A stretch of 64,000 nucleotides of DNA, from positions 1 to 64,000 of the forward strand of contig NZ_LMUM01000022.1 of assembly GCF_009765985.1 (NCBI RefSeq), written 5' to 3'. The notes under the pieces are model-generated. The model was not told where the DNA came from and made no database searches. It saw only the letters and a program-made list of their open reading frames with translations. Each line of letters opens with the position of its first letter. Position 1 is the stretch's first letter. Below, piece after piece: positions 15,845 through 29,048 of this stretch. The stretch comes from Acidobacterium sp. S8 (GTDB lineage Bacteria > Acidobacteriota > Terriglobia > Terriglobales > Acidobacteriaceae). The position numbers were made by a program, and so were the translations under genes.

Positions 15845-17781
15845 GTTGGATTCAGAAGCTCTACGAGACCTATGATCGCTGCGCCGGCCAGCCGCAGTTC
15901 GATACGAACCCGCTGCCGCCTATCTCTGTGCGGCCTCAAAATACACAGATTTGTATCACCCTGAACGGCAAGGGTGATTTCAGGCACGCCGAGTTGTCCC
16001 TATTAGAGGACACATTAATCCCCGTCTCAGAGGCCTCAGCATCTCGTTCGGGTAGATCGCCAGCTGCCAATCCATTAGCGGATAAGCTTGCGTATTGTGC
16101 CGGTGACGGATCGAGGTATGGACTGAAGCGTGATTATTTTGATCGCCTGTGCAAGGAGCTGTCTGATTGGTGCAACTCGGAACACAGAGACACCAAAGCT
16201 TCAATCGTTCTCGAGTATATAAAGCGAGGCACCCTGATTGCAGATTTACTTAAGAGCGGCACCTTGACATTGAAGGATGAGAAGCTCGAACGTCTGAAAA
16301 TAAATGGAAAAGCGCTCGATCCCGATCAGGCATGGATACGCTGGAGGGTTGAAACGAACGATGAAATGGTTGCGAACACCTGGGAAGATCCGAACATCTT
16401 TTCTCGATGGGAGAGGTTCGAATCTGGCAAGCCTCACACTCCAAACCTTTGCATGTCATCGGGAACAAAGGGTCGTGTAGCGCGTCTTCATCCAAAGAGC
16501 ATTCGTGATAGCGGCGATCAAGCGAAACTAATCAGCTCTGACGATGATGAAGGCTATACATTCAAAGGTCGCTTCTTGAGCGGGGAGCAAGCTGCAAGTC
16601 TTGGATATTTCGCTTCACAGAAAGCTCATAGTGCGCTGCGTTGGCTTCTAGCACGACAGGGATATCGAAACGCAGACCAGGCTATCGTGGCTTGGGCCGT
16701 CGCCGGCAGCCCAATTCCAAGAGTAATTGCCGGATCGGATCAAATACGACCAATCGAAACGATTGCCTATGATGCTGACCCTCCAGAGCAAGTCGATAAA
16801 CCTCAGGCCACACTTCTCCCAGAGAGATACAAGGGTGACGCGGGACAGCTATTTGCAAAGCAGTTCAATAGCCTGCTCCGTGGCTATCGTGCAGCACTCA
16901 AGGATCGTGATGATGTTGTGGTCATGGCATTGGATTCAGCTACACCAGGCCGCATGGCAATCATCTATTATCGCGAGTTGCAGGCTTCTGAGTTTCTCGA
17001 ACGCATTCGCAGTTGGCATGAAAATACCGCGTGGATGATGAACTTAGGCAAGGATCGGCAGTTCGTAGGGGCACCGGCTCCTGAGGACATCGCAAGGGGA
17101 GTCTACGGGGCGAGGTTGATGTATGAAATCACTGACGGAGTAAAGAAGCCGAGCAAGCTCAGAAAAGCAACGGTACAGCGACTGTTGCCTTGCATCATCG
17201 ACGCTCGGCCAATCCCGCGCGATCTCGTCGAGACATGCTTCCGAAGAGTTACTAGACGAGTCGGCCTTGAGCGGTCGAAGAATGGACACGAAGAAGAAGA
17301 GTTCGAGTATTGCCTTGGCGTCGCCTGTGCGTTGGTTCGTGGAAGCAGAAGAGAGAGGAACTACAAGATGGCACTTGAAGAAGATCGAAACTCGCGGGAC
17401 TATTTGTTTGGAAGGCTGTTAGCCATTGCCGAGAAGATCGAGGGGTATGCGCTGTATCTTGCCAAAGAGACTCGTGGCACTACGGCTGAACGACTTATGC
17501 AGCGATTCTCAGACCATCCTTCCGCTACGTGGCGCACCATCGAATTAGCGCTTCGCCCTTACATGCAGCGTTTGCAGGGTAGCCGTCCAGCAGCACTCTA
17601 TGTCTGGAAGAGTTTGCTCGATGATGTCATTAGCCGTTTTCACGGAGACGATTTCACCCGACCGGGGCGACTCGATGCAGAGTTCCTGCTTGGTTATCAC
17701 TGCCAGCGTGCGGCCTTACGCTGGGATGAGTCAAAGAGTGAAACCAAAGAAGAGAGCAATCAAGAGCCGCAGCTAGTATAG
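15841..17781 (+). CDS. cas8c: Cas8c (Csd1), large subunit of type I-C Cascade
   Basis: The large Cascade subunit recognises the PAM and stabilises target binding. 646 residues from a TTG that overlaps the cas5c TGA by 4 bp. Csd1 marks are [13 protein letters not shown] at the start, [38 protein letters not shown], and the central [15 protein letters not shown] plus [12 protein letters not shown]-terminal helices include [28 protein letters not shown]. In I-C systems an internal start within this gene often also yields a small Cas11 subunit; an ATG at 17332-17400 (for example KMALEEDRN) could serve, but this was not tested. Confidence 0.95.
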   Translation: MSWIQKLYETYDRCAGQPQFDTNPLPPISVRPQNTQICITLNGKGDFRHAELSLLEDTLIPVSEASASRSGRSPAANPLADKLAYCAGDGSRYGLKRDYFDRLCKELSDWCNSEHRDTKASIVLEYIKRGTLIADLLKSGTLTLKDEKLERLKINGKALDPDQAWIRWRVETNDEMVANTWEDPNIFSRWERFESGKPHTPNLCMSSGTKGRVARLHPKSIRDSGDQAKLISSDDDEGYTFKGRFLSGEQAASLGYFASQKAHSALRWLLARQGYRNADQAIVAWAVAGSPIPRVIAGSDQIRPIETIAYDADPPEQVDKPQATLLPERYKGDAGQLFAKQFNSLLRGYRAALKDRDDVVVMALDSATPGRMAIIYYRELQASEFLERIRSWHENTAWMMNLGKDRQFVGAPAPEDIARGVYGARLMYEITDGVKKPSKLRKATVQRLLPCIIDARPIPRDLVETCFRRVTRRVGLERSKNGHEEEEFEYCLGVACALVRGSRRERNYKMALEEDRNSRDYLFGRLLAIAEKIEGYALYLAKETRGTTAERLMQRFSDHPSATWRTIELALRPYMQRLQGSRPAALYVWKSLLDDVISRFHGDDFTRPGRLDAEFLLGYHCQRAALRWDESKSETKEESNQEPQLV

Positions 17782-17815
17782 AGTCGTCCACATTCAACCG
17801 CATAAGGAGAAGCCC

Positions 17816-18661
17816 GTGAGTTCGCTACAACACAAGATCGACTTTGCCGTTGTGCTTCATGTGAAGCACGCCAACCCAAACGGCGACCCACTGAATGGGA
17901 ATAGACCACGCACCGATTACAACGGTTACGGTGAGATCACCGATGTCTGCATCAAGCGTAAGTTGCGCGACCGACTCGTCGAAAACCGGCACAGCATCTT
18001 CGTTCAATCGGATGATCGAAAGAACGACGACGCAAAGAGCTTGCGGGATCGTGCGGAGAAGGCACTTGGTAATAAGTTCGGCTCCGGTGAGACTGCCAAA
18101 CTTGCAAGCGAGACCTGGTTCGATGTGCGCGCTTTCGGACAACTTTTTGCCCTACCCAAAAAAAGCAAGGCAAAAGGGCAGGACGAGGATGGTGATACAG
18201 GCGTGTCAATTCCAATCCGAGGACCTGTGACCATCCAGTCCGCGTTCAGTCTTGCGCCTGTGGACGTGACCAGCACGCAGATCACCAAGAGCGTCAGCGG
18301 CGATGGAGACGGCACAAAGCGTGGTTCGGACACGATGGGCATGAAGCATCGCGTCGATGAAGCGGTGTATGTTTTCTATGGCAGCATGAACCCACAACTG
18401 GCCGAACGCACGGGTTTCAGCGATGCAGATGCCGAAGCGATCAAGGAAATTTTGCCTAAGCTCTTCGAGAACGACGCCTCCTCAGCTCGCCCGGAAGGTA
18501 GCATGGCTGTCCTCAAGTTGGTCTGGTGGAAGCACAAGCCCGGTAAAATTGGTCAGTATTCCTCCGCAAAGGTCCACGGGACGCTTACTGTAAAGCCGGA
18601 TGGCACCTATACGTTGAACAATCTTGAAGGGCTTACTCCTGAGGAGATCGACGGCTTTTGA
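17816..18661 (+). CDS. cas7c: Cas7c (Csd2), Cascade backbone
   Basis: Polymerises along the crRNA as the Cascade backbone. 281 residues from a GTG with AAGGAG 6 bases upstream. The RAMP fold is evident from IDFAVVLHVKHANPNGDPLNGNRPRTDYNGYGEITDVCIKRKLRDRL, DVRAFGQLFA and VSIPIRGPVTIQSAFSLAPVDVTSTQITKSVSG, all strongly conserved in Csd2. It has its own good ribosome site after a 34-bp gap, consistent with higher expression of the multi-copy subunit. Confidence 0.97.
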   Translation: MSSLQHKIDFAVVLHVKHANPNGDPLNGNRPRTDYNGYGEITDVCIKRKLRDRLVENRHSIFVQSDDRKNDDAKSLRDRAEKALGNKFGSGETAKLASETWFDVRAFGQLFALPKKSKAKGQDEDGDTGVSIPIRGPVTIQSAFSLAPVDVTSTQITKSVSGDGDGTKRGSDTMGMKHRVDEAVYVFYGSMNPQLAERTGFSDADAEAIKEILPKLFENDASSARPEGSMAVLKLVWWKHKPGKIGQYSSAKVHGTLTVKPDGTYTLNNLEGLTPEEIDGF

Positions 18662-18686
18662 ATCAAAATAGATGGGAGTTCTGAGC

Positions 18687-19328
18687 ATGGCCGTCTTTAC
18701 CTCCGAAGCCGACGATGATGCGCTGCCGATCAGCGGGCTGCAGCATCTTGCATTCTGTCCGCGTCAGTGGGCTCTTATTCATCTTGAGCAGGTGTGGGTG
18801 GAGAACATTCGCACCGCCGAAGGCCGACTGCTGCATGAGCGCGCCGACCTGCCCGGAGAGAGTCGTCGCGCCAGCGTTCGCACGGTGCGCGGCATGTGGA
18901 TACGGTCAGAGAGACTGCGCTTGACAGGCCGTGCCGACATTGTGGAGTTCAGACCCGCGCCCTATCCAGTGGAGTACAAGCGCGGCAAGAGCAAACCCAA
19001 CGATTGCGATACGGTGCAGCTCTGCGCTCAGGGTCTTTGTCTGGAAGAGATGTTGGATACCACTATTGCGCGCGGTGCTATCTTCTATGGCAACCCGCGA
19101 CGACGGCTGGAAGTTGACTTCACATCGGAGTTGCGCCACCGAACGGAAGAGCTTGCGGCAACCATGCACCGTTTGTACCGAAGTGGCGTTACACCGGCTG
19201 CGACTCCGGGGCCTTACTGCCGCAACTGCTCACTGGTTGATGTGTGTCTTCCAGAGGCCACTTCTCACAATGATGTCGCCGCGCATTGGGTGACGCTACA
19301 ACTGCGCTCGCTACAGCAGGAGGTTTAG
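18687..19328 (+). CDS. cas4: Cas4 adaptation exonuclease (Fe-S)
   Basis: Trims prespacers and selects PAM during spacer uptake with Cas1-Cas2. 213 residues from ATG 18687, chosen over 18672 because GGGAG stands 10 bases before it. Cys24 (HLAFCPRQW) and the C-terminal cluster YCRNCSLVDVCLPE supply four Fe-S ligands. The RecB nuclease motifs are GRADIVEF and PVEYKRGK. It is placed between the interference and the adaptation genes, the standard position in I-C loci. Confidence 0.96.
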   Translation: MAVFTSEADDDALPISGLQHLAFCPRQWALIHLEQVWVENIRTAEGRLLHERADLPGESRRASVRTVRGMWIRSERLRLTGRADIVEFRPAPYPVEYKRGKSKPNDCDTVQLCAQGLCLEEMLDTTIARGAIFYGNPRRRLEVDFTSELRHRTEELAATMHRLYRSGVTPAATPGPYCRNCSLVDVCLPEATSHNDVAAHWVTLQLRSLQQEV

Positions 19329-19337
19329 TTCCGCCTC

Positions 19338-20369
19338 ATGCGAAAACTTCTCAATACACTGCATGTGATGACCCAAGGCTCATACCTGCACCGCGACGGC
19401 GAGACGGTCGCGGTCAAGGTTGGCGACGAATTGAAGCTACGCGTTCCAGTGCATACCCTTGAAGGGCTGGTGTGCTGGGGCCGCGTGTCGTGCAGTCCTC
19501 CGATGCTGGGGTTGTGTTGTGAGCGAGGTGTGGGAATCTCGTTTCTCTCCGAGCAAGGTAGCTTTATTGCCCGTGTGAATGGGCCTGTCTCCGGCAACGT
19601 ACTTTTGCGGAGGCAACAATACCGAATCGCCGATGACGGGATCAGTGCCCTTCCCGTCGTGCGAACTATCGTAGCGGCCAAAATTGCAAACAGCCGCGTT
19701 GTTTTGCTACGAGCAGCCCGCGAGGTCGTAGATGAAAAACGCGAGAAGGATCTGCGAGACGCGGCGAACCGTCTCTCCTGGGCGGGCTTGGAGGCTGCGA
19801 GGGCAGTATCCATTGACGAAGCGCGGGGACATGAGGGTATGGCAGGACAGGTTTACTTCTCGGTTTTCGATCAAATGATCGGCGGCGACCGAGAGGCGTT
19901 TCATTTTGGAGGACGCTCGCGTCGGCCTCCACTGGACCGGGTGAATGCGCTGCTTTCATTTGTATATGCGCTCTTACGTCATGACATCGAATCCGCCTTG
20001 GAGAGCGTTGGTCTTGACCCAGCGGTTGGTTTCCTCCACACCGACCGGCCAGGGCGTCCAAGTCTTGCTCTCGACTTGATGGAGGAACTCCGCGCTGCGC
20101 TGGCTGACCGTCTGGTGCTGACGCTCATCAACCGGCGTCAGATACAAGGATCGGGCTTTACGGAGGAGGACGGGGGCGGCATTCAGATGGACGACAACAC
20201 TCGCAAACAAGTCGTGTCCGCTTGGCAGCTTCGGAAGCAGGACGAGATTGAGCACCCCTATCTGAAAGAGCGCATTCCGCTCGGACTGGTGCCGTATGTG
20301 CAGGCGTTGCTCCTCGCACGTCATGTGCGTGGGGGCCTCGACGCCTATCCCGCTTTCTTCTGGAGATGA
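19338..20369 (+). CDS. cas1: Cas1 integrase (type I-C)
   Basis: Integrates spacers at the leader end of the array together with Cas2. 343 residues. Metal ligands are visible as E166 (ARGHEGMAG), H234 (VGFLHTDRPGRPSLALD) and the acidic pair D246/E249. N-terminal MRKLLNTLHVMTQGSYLHRDGETVAVKV is typical of Cas1c. It begins 9 bp after cas4. There is no sign of truncation, so with cas2 and cas4 intact the array could still be acquiring spacers. Confidence 0.97.
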   Translation: MRKLLNTLHVMTQGSYLHRDGETVAVKVGDELKLRVPVHTLEGLVCWGRVSCSPPMLGLCCERGVGISFLSEQGSFIARVNGPVSGNVLLRRQQYRIADDGISALPVVRTIVAAKIANSRVVLLRAAREVVDEKREKDLRDAANRLSWAGLEAARAVSIDEARGHEGMAGQVYFSVFDQMIGGDREAFHFGGRSRRPPLDRVNALLSFVYALLRHDIESALESVGLDPAVGFLHTDRPGRPSLALDLMEELRAALADRLVLTLINRRQIQGSGFTEEDGGGIQMDDNTRKQVVSAWQLRKQDEIEHPYLKERIPLGLVPYVQALLLARHVRGGLDAYPAFFWR

Positions 20370-20376
20370 TTCAATC

Positions 20377-20667
20377 ATGATGGTTCTTGTTAGCTACGAC
20401 GTAAGCACCCGCGACGACGCGGGACGACGCAGACTGCGCCGCGTGGCCCGGTTGTGCGAAGATCATGGACAGCGAGTGCAGAACTCCGTCTTCGAGTGCG
20501 TCGTGGACTCCGCGCAATGGGTTATGCTTCGGGCAAGTCTTGTGTCTGAAGCCGACCCTGCTCAGGACAGCCTCCGGTTTTATTTTCTCGGATCCGAATG
20601 GAGAAGACGTGTAGAACACGTCGGCGCAAAGCTCTCCTACGACCCTGAAGCACCCCTCATCCTCTAG
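20377..20667 (+). CDS. cas2: Cas2 (type I-C)
   Basis: Structural partner of Cas1 in spacer acquisition. 96 residues from the ATG at 20377, with TGGAGA upstream; the frame is open further upstream inside cas1 but family proteins start here. MMVLVSYDVST carries the conserved Asp (D8); RRRLRRVARLCEDHGQRVQNSVFECVV is the typical ferredoxin-like core. It is the last gene of the cas operon, followed about 90 bp later by a terminator-like hairpin and then the leader. Confidence 0.97.
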   Translation: MMVLVSYDVSTRDDAGRRRLRRVARLCEDHGQRVQNSVFECVVDSAQWVMLRASLVSEADPAQDSLRFYFLGSEWRRRVEHVGAKLSYDPEAPLIL

Positions 20668-20754
20668 TCGTGACAACCCCAAAGTCCATTCACGCGAACC
20701 CCAAGCGAGCACGGATTCTCTATAACATCCGCAGATTAGCTAAGCCCCTTGATG

Positions 20755-20779
20755 CCAAGAAGATACTCTTGGGTTTTTT
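20755..20779 (+). terminator. intrinsic terminator of the cas operon
   Basis: CCAAGA (20755-20760), a 6-base loop, TCTTGG (20767-20772), then G and six T. It separates cas transcription from the array leader, implying the array has its own promoter. Confidence 0.65.
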
Positions 20780-24809
<4,030 letters not shown>

Positions 24810-25115
24810 CCTCTTTGGTACACCTTGCCGGTTCCGTGCTTGCGCACGGGATTGACGCAACGACACGCCACCCCCAAACGGGATGCTGCCGGTAAACCGG
24901 CTTGAAGTCTTAGGCGGGCGACGTGAACGCACTTTGAATCAGCAGTTTGGTGATGCGTGCATCCGGCGTGGCGACAATGCGTTTACGTGTGTAAACGCGC
25001 AGAGCGCCTTACAGCGCCCAATGTGTAAACGCACTGATAAACAAAGGCTTTCAGCATACCGGCGCTTGACGGCCAAATCGCAGGGGTGCAAGCTATTTTC
25101 GAGGCGGGTTTTCCC
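24810..25115. promoter_or_regulatory. non-coding region with candidate oriT and operator repeats
   Basis: 306 bp between the last repeat and the relaxosome gene. It holds hairpins CCGTGC/GCACGG (24834-24849) and GCCGG/CCGGC (24888-24901), a perfect palindrome GCGTTTACGTGTGTAAACGC (24979-24998) and a second copy of its right half, GTGTAAACGC (25023-25032). In R388-like MobF systems oriT lies before trwA and contains inverted repeats and TrwA-binding sites. Function is inferred from position; no nic consensus was matched. Confidence 0.45.
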
Positions 25116-25541
25116 ATGAGCGCTCCCCGCATCCCGGCTCCGTTGCAGTCTCCAGCCTCACCAACCAGTGAAGCGCGTTCGGTTCTCCGTGCCAAAACCA
25201 TCGCAACCAGGGTAACGCCGGAAGAACTAGCCGAGGTAGAAACCGCCGCCGAAGGCGCAGGGAAAACCGTGGCTGAGTGGCTGCGCGAGCTTGCCCTGAA
25301 AGCCGCGCGGGAGCGTCCGGCAGACCCTACAGAGTTGATGCTGGCCGAGGTGTCGGCACTGCGATATATGCTCCTGAATCTCTTTCACGCGACGGCCCAG
25401 GCGAACGCCGAAGGCAAGCATCTGTTACCTGATTCCGTGCTCAAAATCCGTGACCAGGCCAACATGCGGAAGCTGGCCGACGCCCGAAAACTTCTCGCGG
25501 AGTTTCTGTCCCAGGAGGGACCGGACGGGGGCAAGCCGTGA
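25116..25541 (+). CDS. relaxosome accessory protein, TrwA/MobC-like (ribbon-helix-helix)
   Basis: 141 residues from ATG 25116. After a Pro-rich N-terminus, RAKTIATRVTPEELAEVETAAEGAGKTVAEWLRELALKAAR reads as a ribbon-helix-helix domain. The C-terminal helices (LMLAEVSALRYMLLNLFHATAQANA, IRDQANMRKLADARKLLAEFL) suit oligomerisation, as in TrwA and MobC-type proteins that bind oriT and repress their own operon. It overlaps the coupling-protein gene by 4 bp. The palindrome 24979-24998 upstream is a candidate binding site. Confidence 0.8.
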   Translation: MSAPRIPAPLQSPASPTSEARSVLRAKTIATRVTPEELAEVETAAEGAGKTVAEWLRELALKAARERPADPTELMLAEVSALRYMLLNLFHATAQANAEGKHLLPDSVLKIRDQANMRKLADARKLLAEFLSQEGPDGGKP

Positions 25542-27520
25542 GCCGCCCCATGCGTTTCCCAAGCCGGACGGGGCGGTTGTTCTGGTTCCTTTTCTGGCTT
25601 GCGTTGGGGCCGCTTGTGCTCATCTTCCCGGCTTCTGCATGGCTCTATTGGACGCTCGACCCACTCCAAAAGGTCTACCTTACGACCTATGCCGCCAGCT
25701 CCGTAGGGGCAGGGATGCCGCACAGCGAAATGACGATCCGATGGGTGATGAAGACCGCGCCCAAGCGGAAGGCGATACCCGCTTCCGCTGAGGATGTTGT
25801 TGCGGGGCCGGACCCGAAACTGCCCGTCAGCCTCTCGCCCAAAGCCATCTCCGAGGGCTGGCGTGGAGTGGCTTACAGCGCCCCGGAGAAAGTTCCCGTA
25901 GACAGTCTCGCCAAGGGATTGCAGGAGTATGTCTACGATGGCGTGAGCGTGTGGTGGCTGTTTGGTAGACCGATGCTCAACAGCCTTGCCGTGCTGATGC
26001 TGCTCTATGTGATTCGGGTTTGGATGAAGCAGCGAAACGGGCGACAGCGAGAGCAGGAGGAACGCCACGGACGCCGGACGAAAGGCCCGGAGCTGGCATC
26101 GGCTTTCGGGTGGCGAAGCGCAAAGACAGACGGCATCCGTTTCCGCTTGCGCTTCGAGAATCGGCTGTTGCAGTGGCTTCCCTTTGGCCCAGGCTACTGC
26201 ATTCCGAAGGGTCTGGAAGCGAGTCACATTCTGATGATGGGAGATACCGGCAGCGGAAAGTCGAATGCCATCCGGCAGCTACTTCGTCAGGTGCGGGAGC
26301 GCGGAGAGAGCGCCATCGTCTACGACCCGGCGATGGACTTTGTGAGCGAGTTTTATTCGCCCGCGCGTGGAGATTTAATTCTGAATCCGCTGGACCAGCG
26401 TTGCCCGTATTGGAGTCTAGGCGATGAGATCGACCGCGACGAAACAGCGGCGACCATCGCCGCCGCGTTCCTGCCGGAAAAGGAGTACGAGAAAGAATTT
26501 TTCACCGACGGGCCGCGCCGGATATTGGCCCATCTGCTCAAGCGGAGGCCGCAGCCGAGGGACATTCTGAGCATGATGGCCGACCCGTCGCGGATCGAGT
26601 ACGCGGTGAAAGGAACGCCGCTGGCCGCGCTGCTTGATGCGGGAGCACCAGCGCAGCGGGCGGGTGTGCTGGCAAGCTTAAACATGGTGGCCGACAGCTT
26701 AGAACTATTGCCGGAGTGGGAACATACAAGGTCGACCTTTGCGACGGCAGAGTGGTACACCGCGCGTAAGCGTTGGGTGTTTCTGACTTCCACTCCTGCC
26801 TATCGCGCGAAGATTTTGCCGCTGCATTCGGTGTGGCTCGATTTATTCATCCTTCGCATGATGGGCTACTGCGAAGACCAGACGGCGAAGCCGGTATGGT
26901 TCGTGCTGGATGAGTTGGCAAGCCTCAACAAACTGCCGCAGCTTCACACCGCCGTCACCGAAAACCGCAAGTACGGCAATCCCGTTGTGTTGGGTTTTCA
27001 AGGCCGCAGCCAGCTTGAGAAACGCTACGGCCAGGACGCCGAGGCGATGCTTTCGCAGCCTGCAACCAAGTTGTTTTTCAAGACCACCGAGCCACGCGCC
27101 GCGAAGTGGATTTCCGATGCCATCGGGGAAATTGAAGTGGAGCGGTTGAAGGAGTCGCGCAGCATGAGGCTGCTAGGCAGCCGGAAATCGTATGCAATGG
27201 AGATTGCCACCAAGCCGCTTGTCATGGCGTCTGAAGTCTCCGGCCTGGAGCCGTTGCACGGCTTCATCAAGCAGGAGAACCGCGTTGTGCCGGTTCACTT
27301 CCAGTTTGCAAAGAAGCACGGGGGACAACCGGAGTTCATCGAACGCAAGTTGCCGGTTGTGCCCAGGCCGTCACCCCCGACGCCGGTAGTTCGCACAGAG
27401 CAACCCAAATCATCGGCAGCGGTCCAAACCACTCTTCCACTTTTCGATGCGCCCGCTGACAAAGCCGCCGACAAACCCAAAGAGGCATTTGTGTGGGATG
27501 AGTCCAAGGGGATTGAATAA
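25538..27520 (+). CDS. type IV coupling protein, TrwB/TraD family
   Basis: A membrane-anchored hexameric ATPase that delivers the relaxase-DNA complex to a type IV secretion channel. 660 residues. There is an N-terminal membrane segment (about 14-37), a periplasmic loop, and a second segment about 143-162 (PMLNSLAVLMLLYVIRVW). Walker A is GDTGSGKS (about 235-242) and Walker B is VWFVLDELASL (about 451-461), followed by QLHTAVTENRKYGNPVVLGFQGRSQLEKRYG. The C-terminal ~80 residues are Pro-rich and probably flexible. No mating-channel genes are near, so it would act with a helper system. Confidence 0.95.
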   Translation: MSRPMRFPSRTGRLFWFLFWLALGPLVLIFPASAWLYWTLDPLQKVYLTTYAASSVGAGMPHSEMTIRWVMKTAPKRKAIPASAEDVVAGPDPKLPVSLSPKAISEGWRGVAYSAPEKVPVDSLAKGLQEYVYDGVSVWWLFGRPMLNSLAVLMLLYVIRVWMKQRNGRQREQEERHGRRTKGPELASAFGWRSAKTDGIRFRLRFENRLLQWLPFGPGYCIPKGLEASHILMMGDTGSGKSNAIRQLLRQVRERGESAIVYDPAMDFVSEFYSPARGDLILNPLDQRCPYWSLGDEIDRDETAATIAAAFLPEKEYEKEFFTDGPRRILAHLLKRRPQPRDILSMMADPSRIEYAVKGTPLAALLDAGAPAQRAGVLASLNMVADSLELLPEWEHTRSTFATAEWYTARKRWVFLTSTPAYRAKILPLHSVWLDLFILRMMGYCEDQTAKPVWFVLDELASLNKLPQLHTAVTENRKYGNPVVLGFQGRSQLEKRYGQDAEAMLSQPATKLFFKTTEPRAAKWISDAIGEIEVERLKESRSMRLLGSRKSYAMEIATKPLVMASEVSGLEPLHGFIKQENRVVPVHFQFAKKHGGQPEFIERKLPVVPRPSPPTPVVRTEQPKSSAAVQTTLPLFDAPADKAADKPKEAFVWDESKGIE

Positions 27521-27720
27521 CCGAAAACGCTTTTGCGACAACTTATCAAAATAGCTAAGGGTCTTGGGTAGTAGGATTTGACTTTCAGGGCAGTTCGGCG
27601 TAGTAATCGGACAGTACCTCTGTTTTTGCGTTCGAGGCAATTGGGCTTCGGCGTAGAGGCGGTGGGTGCAAATCCCAATGCGGCGTGCCATATTGATTGG
27701 CCGTTCGCGGAGAAAATTAC

Positions 27721-28899
27721 ATGGCCACTTTGCGTTTTTCCACGCATCAGTTCCGTTCTATTCCAGCGCCGAATGGCGACTCGAAATTCGGACTCTTCTT
27801 TACCCCCACCAACAACCTGCCGAGCGCCCTTTGGAATTGGCGTGCCGTCAACCCTCGCGAGGTCAACACCCGCAGCGGTGTCTATCGTGCTATTACACAG
27901 ACTTTGAAGGAAGAGCCGACAAGGTTTCATGAACGCAATCGCGGCATCACCATTGTGGCGAAGGAACTCCGCTTTGACGAGAGCCGCAAAGAAGCCATTC
28001 TTGAGCTGGACGACGAGAAGGTGCACGGCGTAGTCGATGGAGCGCATACCTTGAGCGCCATCATCAAAGCCCAGGAATCGGGTGATGCCATCGGTAAGGC
28101 ATACGTGTTCATCAAGGCGGTCGTCGGCATCGACGATGGCCAGATCGCAGAAATCGCGGGCGGCCTGAACACTAGCCAGCAGGTAGACCTCACGAGCCTT
28201 GAAAACCTACGCACGCACTTCGACGAGCTGAAGGCGATTCTCAAGAGCCAGCCTTATGCCGGGAAGATTGCGTACAAGATGAACGAAGACCTGCCCGTCG
28301 ATGTTCGCGAAGTCCTCTATTACCTTGCTGTGTTCGACCGCAGTGTGTACGACGAGAACCGTCATCCCGTTGCGCTCTTCGGTAGGAAGGAAGGTATTGT
28401 GCGGCGCTTCGCGGAACAGGCGACGGAGGAAAGCGACGAAGACTCGTTCCGCATCCTCATCTCGAAGGCACCGGATATCCTGCGGCTACGTGACCTGATC
28501 GAAAAGGCGGCGCTTGGAATGCCAGTTGGCCGTTACAAGCTCGGCAAGAAGCTCCGGGTGAAGAGTGACCCGAATAAGCAGAACGATTTGATTTTCCTAA
28601 ACGAGAAGATAGACGGCAAGATTCCGCTCGGATGGATGATGCCGATGCTCGCCGGGTTCCGCGCGAACGTTCAGTGGAACAAGCCGAAAGGCACGTTCTC
28701 TTGGATTGTGCCACTGGATGAGCTTGTACCAGCGTGCATCGAACAGTTAGTGAACGGCATTCAGGATGTGCACGCGCAGGAGAATAGCCGTCCTGAATAC
28801 GTTGGCCGTAACTCGATTGCTTGGCGCATGAGCTACAACGCAGTGTCGCAGGCCATTCTCCAGCGCGAGTTGACGAAGGCACGCCAGAAGAACAAGTAA
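27721..28899 (+). CDS. AIPR-family (abortive infection phage resistance) protein
   Basis: 392 residues from ATG 27721, with GGAGA upstream; an earlier ATG at 27697 lacks a site. The core FHERNRGITIVAKELRFDE, then VHGVVDGAHTLSAIIKAQESG and GGLNTSQQVDLTSLEN, matches the AIPR pattern (non-empty 'NRGITI ... vvdGgHT' core), which is also reminiscent of DGQHR/DndB proteins. AIPR proteins have been linked to phage resistance, but the mechanism of this branch is unknown. It interrupts the trwB-trwC pair and has its own upstream gap (27521-27720, no gene seen) and a downstream hairpin, so it is an independent cassette. Confidence 0.8.
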   Translation: MATLRFSTHQFRSIPAPNGDSKFGLFFTPTNNLPSALWNWRAVNPREVNTRSGVYRAITQTLKEEPTRFHERNRGITIVAKELRFDESRKEAILELDDEKVHGVVDGAHTLSAIIKAQESGDAIGKAYVFIKAVVGIDDGQIAEIAGGLNTSQQVDLTSLENLRTHFDELKAILKSQPYAGKIAYKMNEDLPVDVREVLYYLAVFDRSVYDENRHPVALFGRKEGIVRRFAEQATEESDEDSFRILISKAPDILRLRDLIEKAALGMPVGRYKLGKKLRVKSDPNKQNDLIFLNEKIDGKIPLGWMMPMLAGFRANVQWNKPKGTFSWIVPLDELVPACIEQLVNGIQDVHAQENSRPEYVGRNSIAWRMSYNAVSQAILQRELTKARQKNK

Positions 28900-28912
28900 A
28901 TATCAGGCGTAA

Positions 28913-28952
28913 CGTAGCGAGTGCGGAGCTGGTGGCTTCTGCACTCGCTACG
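28913..28952 (+). terminator. 12-bp hairpin after the AIPR-like gene
   Basis: CGTAGCGAGTGC (28913-28924) pairs perfectly with GCACTCGCTACG (28941-28952) across a 16-base loop. No T tract follows, so it may be a Rho-dependent or processing signal rather than an intrinsic terminator. Confidence 0.55.
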
Positions 28953-29048
28953 AAATCCAATCATTTATATCTCTAGGCTTGCGACTCAATTGATCGAAGG
29001 ATGGTTTCTTGCGCAGTGCCGCGTGTTAGTACGGCATAGAATCTTCCT

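Noticed and set aside
12616-20667. A new or variant CRISPR subtype.
   Set aside because: Gene order, gene set and repeat are all those of standard type I-C; catalytic residues of Cas1, Cas2, Cas3 and Cas4 are intact.
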